A stretch of 64,000 nt of DNA from the NCBI RefSeq assembly GCF_010645075.1, contig NZ_JAADZV010000012.1, positions 90,177 through 154,176 on the forward strand, written 5' to 3'. Made by a program: the position numbers and the translations under genes. A model generated the notes under the pieces. It had not been told where the DNA came from. It was given only the letters and a program-made list of their open reading frames with translations, and did no database searches. This stretch comes from Flavobacterium limi. GTDB taxonomy: Bacteria > Bacteroidota > Bacteroidia > Flavobacteriales > Flavobacteriaceae. Shown here one piece after another: positions 26,962 to 35,200 of the stretch (position 1 is its first letter; each line of letters starts with the position of its first letter).

Positions 26962-27039
26962 AGCTGTTTCCTGCTTTCCACTGCAATCTTTGTGTTTTTA
27001 AAGAAAAAACACAAAGGATTTTCGTTACAATCAGGGCTA
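26962..27039. repeat. Dispersed intergenic repeat with variable hairpin, copy B
   Basis: Ungapped partner of 4228-4305. The hairpin arms ctttgtgttttt (26988-26999) and aaaaacacaaag (27005-27016) differ from copy A at three successive base pairs, each change matched on the other arm. Flanking blocks tgcaatctt and ggattttc are identical in both. It lies upstream of the OmpA-like gene. Confidence 0.65.
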
Positions 27040-27101
27040 GGGCTTCACGGTAACAAGAATTTTAAAAAAGAATAATAACCTAATTATAAAATACCATAAA
27101 A

Positions 27102-28043
27102 ATGATTAAAAAAGCCTCACTTGGACTGCTTGTTCTGGCACTTTCAACGTCTTGTGTTTCCAAAAAAATCTACAATGACCTGGAAACAAAATATTCAGAT
27201 CTTAAAAAAGAAAACCGTTCTATTGCTGATGAAAATGCAGGTTTAAAAACTGCAAAAAACCAGTTAGAATTAGAGCGTGATAAATTGACTAAAGATTTAG
27301 CGAGCACAAAAGATGATCTTGCCAAACAAAAAGCGGATCTTGCTGCTGAACAAAAAAAGTATAAAGTACTTCAGGATTCTTATAACGCCCTTGAGAAAAA
27401 TAGCAATGACGCTCTTGAGAAAAATATGAATAAAAACCGTGATTTGCTGGCTGAATTAGAAGCAAAATCAAAAAAATTAGCTGAAGAACAAGCCCGTTTA
27501 GATAAAACAGCAAGTCGTCTGAATGAACTGGAAGCCATGATTGCCGCAAAAGAAGAGGCAATGAGAAAGTTAAAAGAAACTTTATCTAAAGCCCTGAACG
27601 GTTTTGAAGGAAAAGGTTTGACAGTAGAGCAGAAAAACGGAAAAGTATATGTTTCTATGGAAAACAAATTACTTTTCAATTCTGGGAGCTGGGCAGTGGG
27701 TTCTGAGGGTAGAAAAGCTGTTGTAGAATTAGGAAAAGTATTGGGAGACAATCCTGATCTTTCTGTTCTAATTGAGGGACATACTGATGATGATCCGTAC
27801 GCAGGTTCAGGACCAATCGCCAATAACTGGGATTTATCGACTAAAAGAGCAACTGCAATCGTAGCAATTTTAAGTGAAAATGCTAAAATCAACAAGCAAA
27901 AATTAACAGCTGCGGGTCGTAGTGAATTTTCTCCTTTGGCAAGCAATGCAACTCCTGAAGGAAAAGCTAAAAACCGTCGAATTGAAATTATCTTAACGCC
28001 AAGATTAGATGAAATCGCTGACATGCTGAACAGCATCAACTAA
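27102..28043 (+). CDS. OmpA-family lipoprotein with coiled coil
   Basis: 313 residues. Lipoprotein signal (lipobox STSC, Cys18), then a long coiled-coil segment (about 25-165) rich in Lys, Glu and Ala. The C-terminal OmpA domain (about 185-300) carries the peptidoglycan-binding motif LIEGHTDDDPYAG and then NWDLSTKRATAIV...AAGRSEF and NRRIEIIL. It should be anchored in the outer membrane and hold the peptidoglycan. It resembles the Bacteroidota OmpA-like lipoproteins whose coiled coil spans the periplasm. Monocistronic, with a strong terminator. Confidence 0.9.
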   Translation: MIKKASLGLLVLALSTSCVSKKIYNDLETKYSDLKKENRSIADENAGLKTAKNQLELERDKLTKDLASTKDDLAKQKADLAAEQKKYKVLQDSYNALEKNSNDALEKNMNKNRDLLAELEAKSKKLAEEQARLDKTASRLNELEAMIAAKEEAMRKLKETLSKALNGFEGKGLTVEQKNGKVYVSMENKLLFNSGSWAVGSEGRKAVVELGKVLGDNPDLSVLIEGHTDDDPYAGSGPIANNWDLSTKRATAIVAILSENAKINKQKLTAAGRSEFSPLASNATPEGKAKNRRIEIILTPRLDEIADMLNSIN

Positions 28044-28061
28044 GCTGAAATTATAAAATTG

Positions 28062-28097
28062 AAAAAGGCTCAGAGTTTAAAAACTTTGAGCCTTTTT
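28062..28097. terminator. Bidirectional terminator
   Basis: Arms aaaaaggctcagagttt (28062-28078) and aaactttgagccttttt (28081-28097) pair over 17 bp with one mismatch or wobble and a very tight turn. It separates the OmpA-like gene from the convergent ketoacyl synthase gene. Confidence 0.85.
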
Positions 28098-28116
28098 TAT
28101 TGATATGTTTTATAAA

Positions 28117-29283
28117 TTATGCTTTTTCAATTAAAATACTTACAGCATTACCTCCAAAACCGACGGCATTGATTAACACCTTTTTTATGGTTTTGGTTTG
28201 ATTTTGAGCTTTTGCAAAAGGAACATCGATAAACTTATCGTACTGGATCATCAAAAGAGCCAATTCTAAACTCAATATTCCTGAAGCTCCAAAAGTGTGG
28301 CCGATTTTCCATTTGTTGGTAGTCAGCAATGGTACATTTACTCCGAAGACTTTTTCGATCGCACGCAGTTCGGTTAAATCGCCTTTTATGGTTCCGGGTG
28401 CATGCATAACTATAACATCGATATCTTCTAAATTTTCTTCTTTTAAAGCCATTTTCATCGATTTTTGAAAACAGTCTGCTTCTGCAGATATCGAAATATT
28501 ATGTTCCAGAATTTCAGTTGCGTATCCAACCCCGGTTATATAGGCTATCGCATTGGGTGTATCACCTGCTTCCAGGCAGCAAATCCCCGCTGCTTCACCT
28601 AAAATCATCGTATTTTGTGTTTTCTCAAAATCAAAAGCCAGATTGGGCCACGAGTCTTTCGTCTGATCAATACGCGAATAGATTTTCAAAGCACGCATCT
28701 GGGCAATCGTAAAATCGGTTAGAGGAGCTTCACTTCCGCCGACTAAAAACTTATCAGCCATTCCGGACTTTAGCCATGCAACGCCATTTAAAATAGCATG
28801 AAGCGCCGTAGAACAGGTAATAGAATGTGAAATTTCAGGACCAGTACTTTGTAAATCATGGGCTATCCAGGAAGAGATATTTCCCAGGGTAGTCGTAGGA
28901 GAAGCGAGTGTCTGGGCTTTTCCGGTATCAATATATTCTTTGTAATGTTTTTCGAATAAATCAGTTGCACCGCGAGAAGAACCTATATTAATTCCAAATA
29001 CATCATTTTTATTCCAGCCTGCCTGCTCAATGGCTTTTCGCGAAGCTGCTATGGCAAACAAAACAGAATCATCTAAAAACTTATATTTAGAATCTGACTC
29101 ACGCACTTCATCAATAATTTGTTTGGAATCAGCTTCAAGTGCTGCTACTGAAGTTTCCTGTTGATCTAAAAATTGCTGTGAAAAACAATGCTGATCGTTA
29201 AGGTATTTTTTCCAGACTTCTTCGGGATTATTTCCTAATGGAGAAATAGAGGAAAATGCTGTTATGGAGATTTTATTATTCAA
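28117..29283 (-). CDS. FabF-like beta-ketoacyl synthase in the biotin locus
   Basis: A 388-residue thiolase-fold condensing enzyme. The active-site Cys is C157 (SITCSTALHAI). The two histidines lie in VMHAPGTIKGD and in KWKIGHTFGASGI, the KAS II arrangement. The first His motif is HAPGT rather than the usual HGTGT, and the sequence is short for FabF (about 410). The family elongates acyl-ACP chains by decarboxylative condensation. Its place after bioA and bioD suggests a role in making the pimeloyl moiety of biotin or a dedicated acyl chain, but this is inferred. It is the last gene of the leftward group. Confidence 0.8.
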   Translation of the reverse strand: MNNKISITAFSSISPLGNNPEEVWKKYLNDQHCFSQQFLDQQETSVAALEADSKQIIDEVRESDSKYKFLDDSVLFAIAASRKAIEQAGWNKNDVFGINIGSSRGATDLFEKHYKEYIDTGKAQTLASPTTTLGNISSWIAHDLQSTGPEISHSITCSTALHAILNGVAWLKSGMADKFLVGGSEAPLTDFTIAQMRALKIYSRIDQTKDSWPNLAFDFEKTQNTMILGEAAGICCLEAGDTPNAIAYITGVGYATEILEHNISISAEADCFQKSMKMALKEENLEDIDVIVMHAPGTIKGDLTELRAIEKVFGVNVPLLTTNKWKIGHTFGASGILSLELALLMIQYDKFIDVPFAKAQNQTKTIKKVLINAVGFGGNAVSILIEKA

Positions 29284-29376
29284 CTTTTTTTATTTAACCG
29301 CAAAGTTCGCAAAGTTTTAGCAAAGTTCGCAAGGTTTAGTATTTAAATAAACTTATATAGCTTATATAGTAAAAAA

Positions 29377-30648
29377 TTAAACCATTTCAATGGCTTCTTC
29401 AATGGTTTTATACACTTTTTGAAGCTGTTCGTCTGTCATAATGTATGGAGGTAAAATATAGACAATATTCCCAACCGGACGTAAAACAATACCATTTTCA
29501 ATAAAGAAATTGTACAATTTGGTGCGCATGGAACCGTAATAGCTTTCTTCAGTATTGGATTTAATTTCAACTGCAAAAATGACTCCCAATGTTCTGGCTG
29601 TAATTACTTTTGGATGGCTTTCGATTTTCTTTTGAAATTGTAAATGGCTTTTATTGATTCTTCGAATATTAGCCTGCATTTCGTCGGTTTGAAGCAAATC
29701 AATGCTCGCCAAAGCTGCTGCACAACCCGTTGGATTTGCGGTAAAAGTATGTCCATGAAATAAGGCTTTATTGATGTCGTCATCATAAAATGCATCAAAA
29801 ATGTCCTGCGTAAAAGTCGTAATCGCCATTGGGATTGTTCCGCCGGTTAAAGCTTTTGAGAGACACATCATATCCGGAACTTCAGAAACATAATTCATTG
29901 CAAAAGTTTTTCCGGTTTTTCCGAAACCTGTCATGACTTCATCGGCAATGGTCAAAACGTTATTTTCTTTGCAGATTGCAATTAGTTTTGCCAGTGACTC
30001 AGATTCGTACATAACCATTCCGGCTGCTCCCTGAACGAGAGGTTCAAAAATAAATCCGGCACAATTATGATTTTGAATTACCTTTTTCAAAGAATCAAAA
30101 CTAACTTGTTCCTCGCCTTTTACCGGAACCGGAATCCGGACAACGTCTATAAACATTCCCTGAAAAGCCTGAGTGTAGAAAGAGATTCCGCTTGCTGCCA
30201 TCGCCGCAAAAGTATCACCGTGAAAAGCATTTTCAAAAGCGATTATAGTTGTTCGTTTTTCGCCTTTATTGAAGAAATACTGTAATGCTACTTTAATGGC
30301 AACTTCAACGGCGGTTGAACCATTGTCTGAAAAAAAAATTTTTTGTTGGTTCTCAGGCAAAATTTCTATTAACTTTTCAGCAACTTTTATGGCGGGTTCA
30401 TGTGTAAAACCACCAAACAAAACGTGTTCTAAAGTTGTGAGTTGTTTATAAATCGCATCGGCAATAAATTTGTTGCTGTGTCCAAATGGATTTACCCACC
30501 ACGAGGCGATTGCGTCAATGTATTCTTTATTGTTTTCGTCCCAAAGCAAAGCACCTTCGCCTCTTGAAATAGCTATTGGGGTTTTTGAAGTCTTGTGTTG
30601 TGTATAAGGATGCCAGAGATATTGGCTGTCTTTTTCCTGTAAAGTCAT
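29377..30648 (-). CDS. bioA: Adenosylmethionine-8-amino-7-oxononanoate aminotransferase
   Basis: PLP enzyme of biotin synthesis that converts KAPA to DAPA with SAM as amino donor. 423 residues, class III aminotransferase fold. The BioA-type N-terminus is LWHPYTQHKTS, followed by ASWWVNPFGHSN. DEVMTGFGKTG is near 236 and PLP lysine is K265 (CLSKALTGG), with FHGHTFTANPTGCAAALAS near 298. C-terminally RPVGNIVYILPPY is intact. It follows bioD by 126 nt that contain a pair of direct repeats. Confidence 0.95.
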   Translation of the reverse strand: MTLQEKDSQYLWHPYTQHKTSKTPIAISRGEGALLWDENNKEYIDAIASWWVNPFGHSNKFIADAIYKQLTTLEHVLFGGFTHEPAIKVAEKLIEILPENQQKIFFSDNGSTAVEVAIKVALQYFFNKGEKRTTIIAFENAFHGDTFAAMAASGISFYTQAFQGMFIDVVRIPVPVKGEEQVSFDSLKKVIQNHNCAGFIFEPLVQGAAGMVMYESESLAKLIAICKENNVLTIADEVMTGFGKTGKTFAMNYVSEVPDMMCLSKALTGGTIPMAITTFTQDIFDAFYDDDINKALFHGHTFTANPTGCAAALASIDLLQTDEMQANIRRINKSHLQFQKKIESHPKVITARTLGVIFAVEIKSNTEESYYGSMRTKLYNFFIENGIVLRPVGNIVYILPPYIMTDEQLQKVYKTIEEAIEMV

Positions 30649-30687
30649 GTTTGTGAAATGTTTTTTGTTAGATGTGAGATGGATACT

Positions 30688-30778
30688 TTTACTTTTTGCA
30701 AATTACATTTCACAAGTTAATTTAATCGATGTCGAATGCAAGATGTCGTCATTTTACTTTTTACAAATCACATTTTAC
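30688..30778. repeat. Pair of 26-nt direct repeats between bioD and bioA
   Basis: The words at 30688-30713 and 30753-30778 start tttactttttgcaaattac and tttactttttacaaatcac and differ at about four positions. They begin 65 nt apart. The second covers the bioD stop codon. Probably a degenerate dispersed repeat. Confidence 0.45.
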
Positions 30779-31392
30779 ATTGCCAATAGATTTTCCCGAA
30801 ACAGATCGGCGTATTCCTTAATTACATTTTGATCAAAATAGGGTTCTTCATCAATTCTCCCGATGCATTTTATTCCGGTTTTATTAAGAATCAGACTTTC
30901 GGTCGATTTGTTTTCGCTTCCGCTAAAGATAATTCCTGAAACCTGAAAACCTCTATTTTGAATTGCTTCAATGGTCAATAAAGTATGATTAATACTTCCG
31001 AGATAATGTCTTGAAACTATAATTACTTTGTAGTCGGGCTGAATCAAATCAGCAATCGTATCTTTTTCGTTTAGCGGAACAAAAATACCACCGGCTCCTT
31101 CAATCACTAAATGGTTGTAGGTATTTGGCTCCTGAATTCCTTTTAAATCAATCGTAATTCCATCTATTTCTGCTGCCAGATGAGGGCTTGCAGGGGTGTT
31201 TAATTCATAAGCATTTGAATAAAATTGAGATTTGGAATTTGAAATTCGGGATTTTACTTTATGAGTATCTGAATTGTCAAGATCACCGGCCTGAACGGGT
31301 TTCCAGTAATCGGCTTCTAAAGCTTCAACTACAATTGAAGAAGCGATTGTTTTGCCTACATCTGTTGAAATTCCTGTTATGAATATTTTCAT
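30775..31392 (-). CDS. bioD: Dethiobiotin synthetase
   Basis: ATP-dependent carboxylation and ring closure of DAPA to dethiobiotin. 205 residues, P-loop fold. The loop is FITGISTDVGKT at residues 3-14. KPVQAGD and the following DTHKV are near 33-45. The second nucleotide-binding block is VIEGAGGIFVPL near 95-106, followed by DTIADLI. Length is slightly short of E. coli BioD. A terminator 40 nt upstream separates it from the sigma-factor unit, with a -7 box between the two, so bioD-bioA-KAS is probably its own transcript. Confidence 0.93.
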   Translation of the reverse strand: MKIFITGISTDVGKTIASSIVVEALEADYWKPVQAGDLDNSDTHKVKSRISNSKSQFYSNAYELNTPASPHLAAEIDGITIDLKGIQEPNTYNHLVIEGAGGIFVPLNEKDTIADLIQPDYKVIIVSRHYLGSINHTLLTIEAIQNRGFQVSGIIFSGSENKSTESLILNKTGIKCIGRIDEEPYFDQNVIKEYADLFRENLLAM

Positions 31393-31411
31393 TGTAATAT
31401 TTATTGTGTAA

Positions 31412-31419
31412 CAAAAATA
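31412..31419 (-). promoter_or_regulatory. Candidate -7 box for the bioD transcript
   Basis: Minus-strand TATTTTTG, 19 nt upstream of the bioD ATG and just after the terminator at 31435-31452. No BirA operator could be recognised. Confidence 0.45.
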
Positions 31420-31434
31420 CCAATAAAAAGAAAA

Positions 31435-31452
31435 CCCATCGTAATTGATGGG
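31435..31452 (-). terminator. Terminator of the sigma-factor unit
   Basis: Short stem cccatc (31435-31440) / gatggg (31447-31452) with a 6-nt loop. On the minus strand it is followed by ttttctttttatt. It comes 9 nt after the stop at 31461. Confidence 0.7.
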
Positions 31453-31460
31453 CCTGTAAT

Positions 31461-32075
31461 TTATTCTTCTTTTAATTCGTCAATAACTTTCTTTATTTCT
31501 TTGGCATGTTTTCCGTAAAAATACTGCACCCACCATTCTAAAGACAATCCCATGAATAAGATCGAAAATATAACTGAAATAAAAACACTAATCAGCTGGG
31601 TACTACTAAAATCAGTTATTTGAAAACCAGATGTTTTTGAAAAATCATGATATAAAAAACCAACTAAAAATAAAACGATAAAAGGCGTTAGAGCAAATCC
31701 GAATGTTTTGTACAATTCCATATTAAGCCTTATGTCAAAATACGTTTCATACAGGCTGTCTTTTGTTTTTAAAGTAATCTTGTTAAGTCTTTTGTAAAAA
31801 ACATACAATTTCACCAGGTAGTATACGCATACAGCAACAAATATGCTGAACATGAGGTAAAAGGGTAGGATCCATTTTTCTGCGAAATGATAAACATATG
31901 GTGTAAATCCTATTAATAGCACAGTAACTGATTGCATAATAAGCTCATTCTTCAAATTTTTTCTGATCTTATCCAAAGGTGTATTTGCTGCATTTATTTT
32001 TTCTAAATTGCCAGGAAGAACGACATTCTGTGCCTTTTCGTTATTCCACGCGTTTTGTATGTCGTTAAAGTCCAT
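31461..32075 (-). CDS. Membrane protein encoded with an ECF sigma factor, putative anti-sigma
   Basis: 204 residues. A soluble N-terminal segment of about 45 residues (MDFNDIQNAWNNEKAQ...) precedes four membrane helices (about 48-64, 68-90, 125-145, 160-182) and a charged C-terminus. Its start overlaps the sigma factor by 11 nt, the arrangement usual for an ECF sigma and its membrane-bound inhibitor. It has no zinc-type anti-sigma motif (HxxxCxxC), so the anti-sigma role is inferred from position and topology. Confidence 0.65.
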   Translation of the reverse strand: MDFNDIQNAWNNEKAQNVVLPGNLEKINAANTPLDKIRKNLKNELIMQSVTVLLIGFTPYVYHFAEKWILPFYLMFSIFVAVCVYYLVKLYVFYKRLNKITLKTKDSLYETYFDIRLNMELYKTFGFALTPFIVLFLVGFLYHDFSKTSGFQITDFSSTQLISVFISVIFSILFMGLSLEWWVQYFYGKHAKEIKKVIDELKEE

Positions 32076-32568
32076 AACCTTGATTTTTTATAATTTCTTT
32101 TAATTTTTCTTTTGCTCTGTTTAATTTTACTCTGGCATTTCCTTCAGAGATTCCCAGATTTTCTCCAATTTCTCTGTGGGAGAAGCCTTCCAATTGATAG
32201 AAAATAATTGCTTTATCTATTTTTTCGAGTTTTTGAACTGCTTTATAAAAATGATCCAGCTGATTTTCTTTTATATGTCCATCTCCCTCATCATCTTTTA
32301 TGTCTTCTGAAGCAATTTCGTATTTATCTGCTTTTCGTTTCTCTTTTCTAAGAAAAACGATTGCTGTATTCACGGCTACCCGATACATCCAGGTCGAAAA
32401 CTGACTTTCATTTCTAAACGTATCATACGATTTCCAAAGCTGACAGACAATTTCCTGAAAAAGATCCTGCTGATCATCAGGGTTGTCCATGTACATCTTT
32501 GAAGCTTTGTACAGAATTCCCTTGTGCTTTTCTATCCGGTTTAAAAACTCTTTCTCCTTTTCTTTCAA
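32065..32568 (-). CDS. ECF-family RNA polymerase sigma factor
   Basis: 167 residues with sigma region 2 (about 20-85: DQQDLFQEIVCQLWKSYDTFRNESQFSTWMYRVAVNTAI, the FSTWMYRVAVN core being region 2.4) and region 4 (about 105-160: FYQLEGFSHREIGENLGISEGNARVKLNRAKEKL, a helix-turn-helix). No regions 1 or 3, as in extracytoplasmic-function sigmas. The linker is acidic (EDIKDDEGDG). It lies 7 nt after the TraB gene and overlaps the membrane protein gene, so it is expected to be held inactive at the membrane until a signal arrives. Confidence 0.93.
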   Translation of the reverse strand: MKEKEKEFLNRIEKHKGILYKASKMYMDNPDDQQDLFQEIVCQLWKSYDTFRNESQFSTWMYRVAVNTAIVFLRKEKRKADKYEIASEDIKDDEGDGHIKENQLDHFYKAVQKLEKIDKAIIFYQLEGFSHREIGENLGISEGNARVKLNRAKEKLKEIIKNQGYGL

Positions 32569-32575
32569 AATAATG

Positions 32576-33433
32576 CTATTTCATTATTGCTTTTACGGTA
32601 TAACCGGCTTTTCTTAACAAATTGATTACTCCTGATTGTCCTGCTAAATGTGCTGAACCTACTGCGATAAATAAACTTTCGTTTTTCATTAAATTCGGTA
32701 GTTGGTCAATCCAGTTTTCATTTCTGTTGTCCAGGATAATTTCTTTTGTTTTTTTACTCATAGACTTATTTTCGCTAAATGCATCATATATCGCAGCAAT
32801 ATTTTCCTCTTTGTATTGAGATACAAGTTTAGCGGTTTCTTCTTTACTGGATTCTTTTAATGCATCAATCATTTCAGTATCTGTGTAACTTTTTGCGAAT
32901 GCTTCCATTTGTGAATTTACTGTTTCCAGTCCAATAATTGGAAGTTTTCGTTGATTTGCGATTTCAATAAAATTCATTTCATAAAATTTCAAATCATTGC
33001 ATCCGAAAGATTTCATAGAAATCAGGCTCATAATGGTGAATAATTTAAAGTTATCTAACTGTTGAATGGTCATTCCGTTGTTTTTTAGGATATTATCTAA
33101 TTTGGATAAATTCTCCGGGCTCAGTGTTTTACTTAGAGGCTCTTTTCCCATTGCTATTTGCTGCATATCAGTCATTTCTTTTGGATCAGACATGTTGATT
33201 TCGAGGACTAATTTTTCTGAGGTCTCAAATGCTTTCTTTGTTTTGTCCGAAAGAAAATAATCTGATCCGCAAATCATATGAATGGTTCCATATAGATAAG
33301 AAGGCTTTGATAATCCGTTTCCTGAAACTTCCCATAATAAGGAGTTTTCTAATTTTGGAGATTCTTTTTGGGCCTGAACTGCTGCGCTAAAGAACAATAA
33401 TATTACTGCTGTTAATTTGATAAAATTTTTCAT
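32576..33433 (-). CDS. TraB/GumN family protein
   Basis: 285 residues with a signal peptide (1-21, ends VQAQ). The mature protein begins with LLWEVSGNGLSKPSYLYGTIH, the TraB/GumN signature containing the conserved GTIH. It ends with the second family block ESLFIAVGSAHLAGQSGVINLLRKAGYTV (conserved GxxHL). The family is distantly related to Tiki-type metalloproteases; the two histidine motifs are kept here, so a peptidase activity is possible. Exported and encoded upstream of an ECF sigma in one unit, it may be part of the stress response or the signal path. Confidence 0.88.
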   Translation of the reverse strand: MKNFIKLTAVILLFFSAAVQAQKESPKLENSLLWEVSGNGLSKPSYLYGTIHMICGSDYFLSDKTKKAFETSEKLVLEINMSDPKEMTDMQQIAMGKEPLSKTLSPENLSKLDNILKNNGMTIQQLDNFKLFTIMSLISMKSFGCNDLKFYEMNFIEIANQRKLPIIGLETVNSQMEAFAKSYTDTEMIDALKESSKEETAKLVSQYKEENIAAIYDAFSENKSMSKKTKEIILDNRNENWIDQLPNLMKNESLFIAVGSAHLAGQSGVINLLRKAGYTVKAIMK

Positions 33434-33485
33434 GATTTGATTGATAAAGGTTTGATTAATTGATTTGATGATTGAAACTCTTTGG

Positions 33486-33674
33486 TTATTTGCTCAATTT
33501 GTTTCGCTGCCAGGAAGCAATTGTTCCTAAAACTAAACATACCATGATAACTATAAAAGTGATACTAATAAGTTTTAGTAGGATCTTGCATAGCAAAGCG
33601 AATAAAAATCCTGCTAATGCAAATAAGATACACTTGTAAATATTTTGTTTTGAGAAAGAGGATTGCGTTTTCAT
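33486..33674 (-). CDS. Small membrane protein
   Basis: 62 residues from the ATG at 33674. The frame stays open to 33818, but the upstream stretch covers the candidate promoter and has no typical composition. It has two hydrophobic helices (about 15-30 and 33-50) and a basic tail (WQRNKLSK). It heads the transcription unit with the TraB protein, sigma factor and membrane protein. No family recognised. Confidence 0.55.
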   Translation of the reverse strand: MKTQSSFSKQNIYKCILFALAGFLFALLCKILLKLISITFIVIMVCLVLGTIASWQRNKLSK

Positions 33675-33702
33675 AATTTCCTGATTTATTTGATTACGAC
33701 TT

Positions 33703-33731
33703 GTAAGTAACCAAAGATTCAAAACGTTACA
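33703..33731 (-). promoter_or_regulatory. Candidate ECF-type promoter
   Basis: On the minus strand TGTAAC (33726-33731) resembles the GTAAC -35 element of ECF promoters. It is followed after about 13-16 nt by GGTTACTTAC (33703-33712) in the -10 region. It lies 29 nt upstream of the small membrane protein ATG. This would make the sigma unit autoregulated. The -10 identity is uncertain. Confidence 0.35.
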
Positions 33732-33878
33732 AAAAATAAATTTTTTTTGAAAAGTGAGATAATTCAGGTGCTGCGAGAAGAAAAAATATAATTCTGCATG
33801 CATAAAGAAAATGCACAAATGTTCGGAAAATTCTTTAGTTATTCTTGGTGACTATATTTTTGTATCTCTTTGAAATAA

Positions 33879-35021
33879 TCAAACTTGGAAAATCAAATCT
33901 CTAAGAAATTCCAAAATCTGATTGATTTCTTCTTCTGTATTATAGCTGTGAATGCAAAAACGCAAACGTTCCTGACCTTCCGGAACAGTTGGAGAAAGTA
34001 TTGGTTTTACATCAAAACCTTTGTCCTGTAATTGTTGGGCTATGTGTTTTACATTTTCGTTACCTGGAATAATTGCTGATTGAATAGCCGATTTACTTCG
34101 GACAAACATCGGTTTTAAACCCAGTAAATTTTTCCGCTGATTGAAGAATATAATCTTTACACGAAGCTTATCAATGTTTTCTTTTTCAATTGCTAAATGC
34201 TGATAAGCTACTAAAATTGTAGCGACAGAATGCGGAGACAATCCCGTAGTATAAATAAAACTTCTGGCAAAGTTCACGAGGTATTCATTAAGTTCAGTAC
34301 TTCCTAAAACCACTGCGCCGTGACATCCAAGACCTTTTCCGAAAGTCATTATTCGTGCAAAAATTCTATCATGCAAGTTTAAGTATTGAATTAATCCTTC
34401 GCCTTTTTCGCCAAATACGCCAAGAGTATGAGCTTCATCAACAACTAAATAGCAATTATGTTTTTCTGAAAGTAAGACTAATTCTTCCAGATTTGGGCTG
34501 TCTCCGTCCATTGAAAAAACGGTTTCAGTAACTATATAGATATTGGTGTTAGGGAATTTTAAGATTAACCTTTCTAAATCTTCAAAATCGTTATGATTAA
34601 ATTTAAAAGATTTAGCATTCGACATAGAAATCCCATCCCGAATTGAAGCATGACTTAATTCATCATATAAAATAACATCATTTCGCTGCGGTACAGCACT
34701 AAAAAAACCAGCATTGGCATCATAACCTGAATTAAAAATTAAAGCGGATTCTGCCTCATGAAATTCTTTTATAAGTGTCTCTGTTATTTGATATAAATAA
34801 TGATTGCCGGAAAGGAGTCTTGAACCTGTAGCTCCATTCTGAACTATATCATTTTCAATCAAATAATGGTGCGCCTGTTTGAAAATAGTTTCAGACCTTG
34901 AAAATCCGATATAATCGTTTGAAGAGAAATCAACACGGTTGTTAAAACTGGGTAATTGTCTTAATGCGTTGTTTTGCTTTCGGGTTTCAAGCTTTTGAAT
35001 AAGATTTTCAGGTAATTTCAT
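33879..35021 (-). CDS. bioF: 8-amino-7-oxononanoate synthase
   Basis: PLP enzyme that condenses pimeloyl thioester with alanine to KAPA, the first step of biotin ring assembly. 380 residues from the ATG at 35021. The frame continues to a TTG at 35144, but the extra 41 residues are outside the family's length and cover the -7 box. Motifs: FSSNDYIGFSR near 33, NGATGSRLLSGNHYLYQ near 66, DELSHASIRDG near 125, DEAHTLGVFGEKGEG near 196 and the PLP lysine K229 in MTFGKGLGCHGA. It is separated from bioD and bioA by the four-gene sigma unit. Confidence 0.93.
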   Translation of the reverse strand: MKLPENLIQKLETRKQNNALRQLPSFNNRVDFSSNDYIGFSRSETIFKQAHHYLIENDIVQNGATGSRLLSGNHYLYQITETLIKEFHEAESALIFNSGYDANAGFFSAVPQRNDVILYDELSHASIRDGISMSNAKSFKFNHNDFEDLERLILKFPNTNIYIVTETVFSMDGDSPNLEELVLLSEKHNCYLVVDEAHTLGVFGEKGEGLIQYLNLHDRIFARIMTFGKGLGCHGAVVLGSTELNEYLVNFARSFIYTTGLSPHSVATILVAYQHLAIEKENIDKLRVKIIFFNQRKNLLGLKPMFVRSKSAIQSAIIPGNENVKHIAQQLQDKGFDVKPILSPTVPEGQERLRFCIHSYNTEEEINQILEFLRDLIFQV

Positions 35022-35026
35022 AAAAG

Positions 35027-35034
35027 CAAAGTTA
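35027..35034 (-). promoter_or_regulatory. Candidate -7 box for bioF
   Basis: Minus-strand TAACTTTG, only 6 nt before the bioF ATG, so the mRNA would be nearly leaderless. No -33 TTG seen. Confidence 0.3.
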
Positions 35035-35150
35035 TGAAATTGAAAATTAAATTTAGTTAAGCTTTCCTTTTTCGATCTATATAAATTTCCTTTCTCGGTT
35101 GCATCATGAAGCTCAATAATTCTGGTTTTTCTTTCATTTGCCAAAAAATA

Positions 35151-35180
35151 AAAAAGCCAAGCATTAATGCTTGGCTTTTT
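35151..35180 (-). terminator. Terminator of atpD-atpC
   Basis: A perfect 15-bp palindrome (aaaaagccaagcatt / aatgcttggcttttt) with A and T flanks, 21 nt after the atpC stop. Confidence 0.85.
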
Positions 35181-35200
35181 AAGATTTATTTGAAATTGTC

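Noticed and set aside
27380..28039. 219-residue open frame antisense to the OmpA-like gene
   Set aside because: It lies wholly opposite a well-supported gene with OmpA motifs. Its Ser/Ala/Phe-rich product has no recognisable domain and reflects Lys/Glu-rich codons read backwards.
33675..33818. Longer version of the small membrane protein
   Set aside because: The 48 extra codons lie over the candidate ECF promoter and an A/T-rich tract, so an internal ATG at 33674 is more credible.
35022..35144. 41-residue N-terminal extension of BioF from a TTG
   Set aside because: Exceeds the normal length of the family, spans a -7 box, and has an unlikely start. The ATG at 35021 gives the expected N-terminus.
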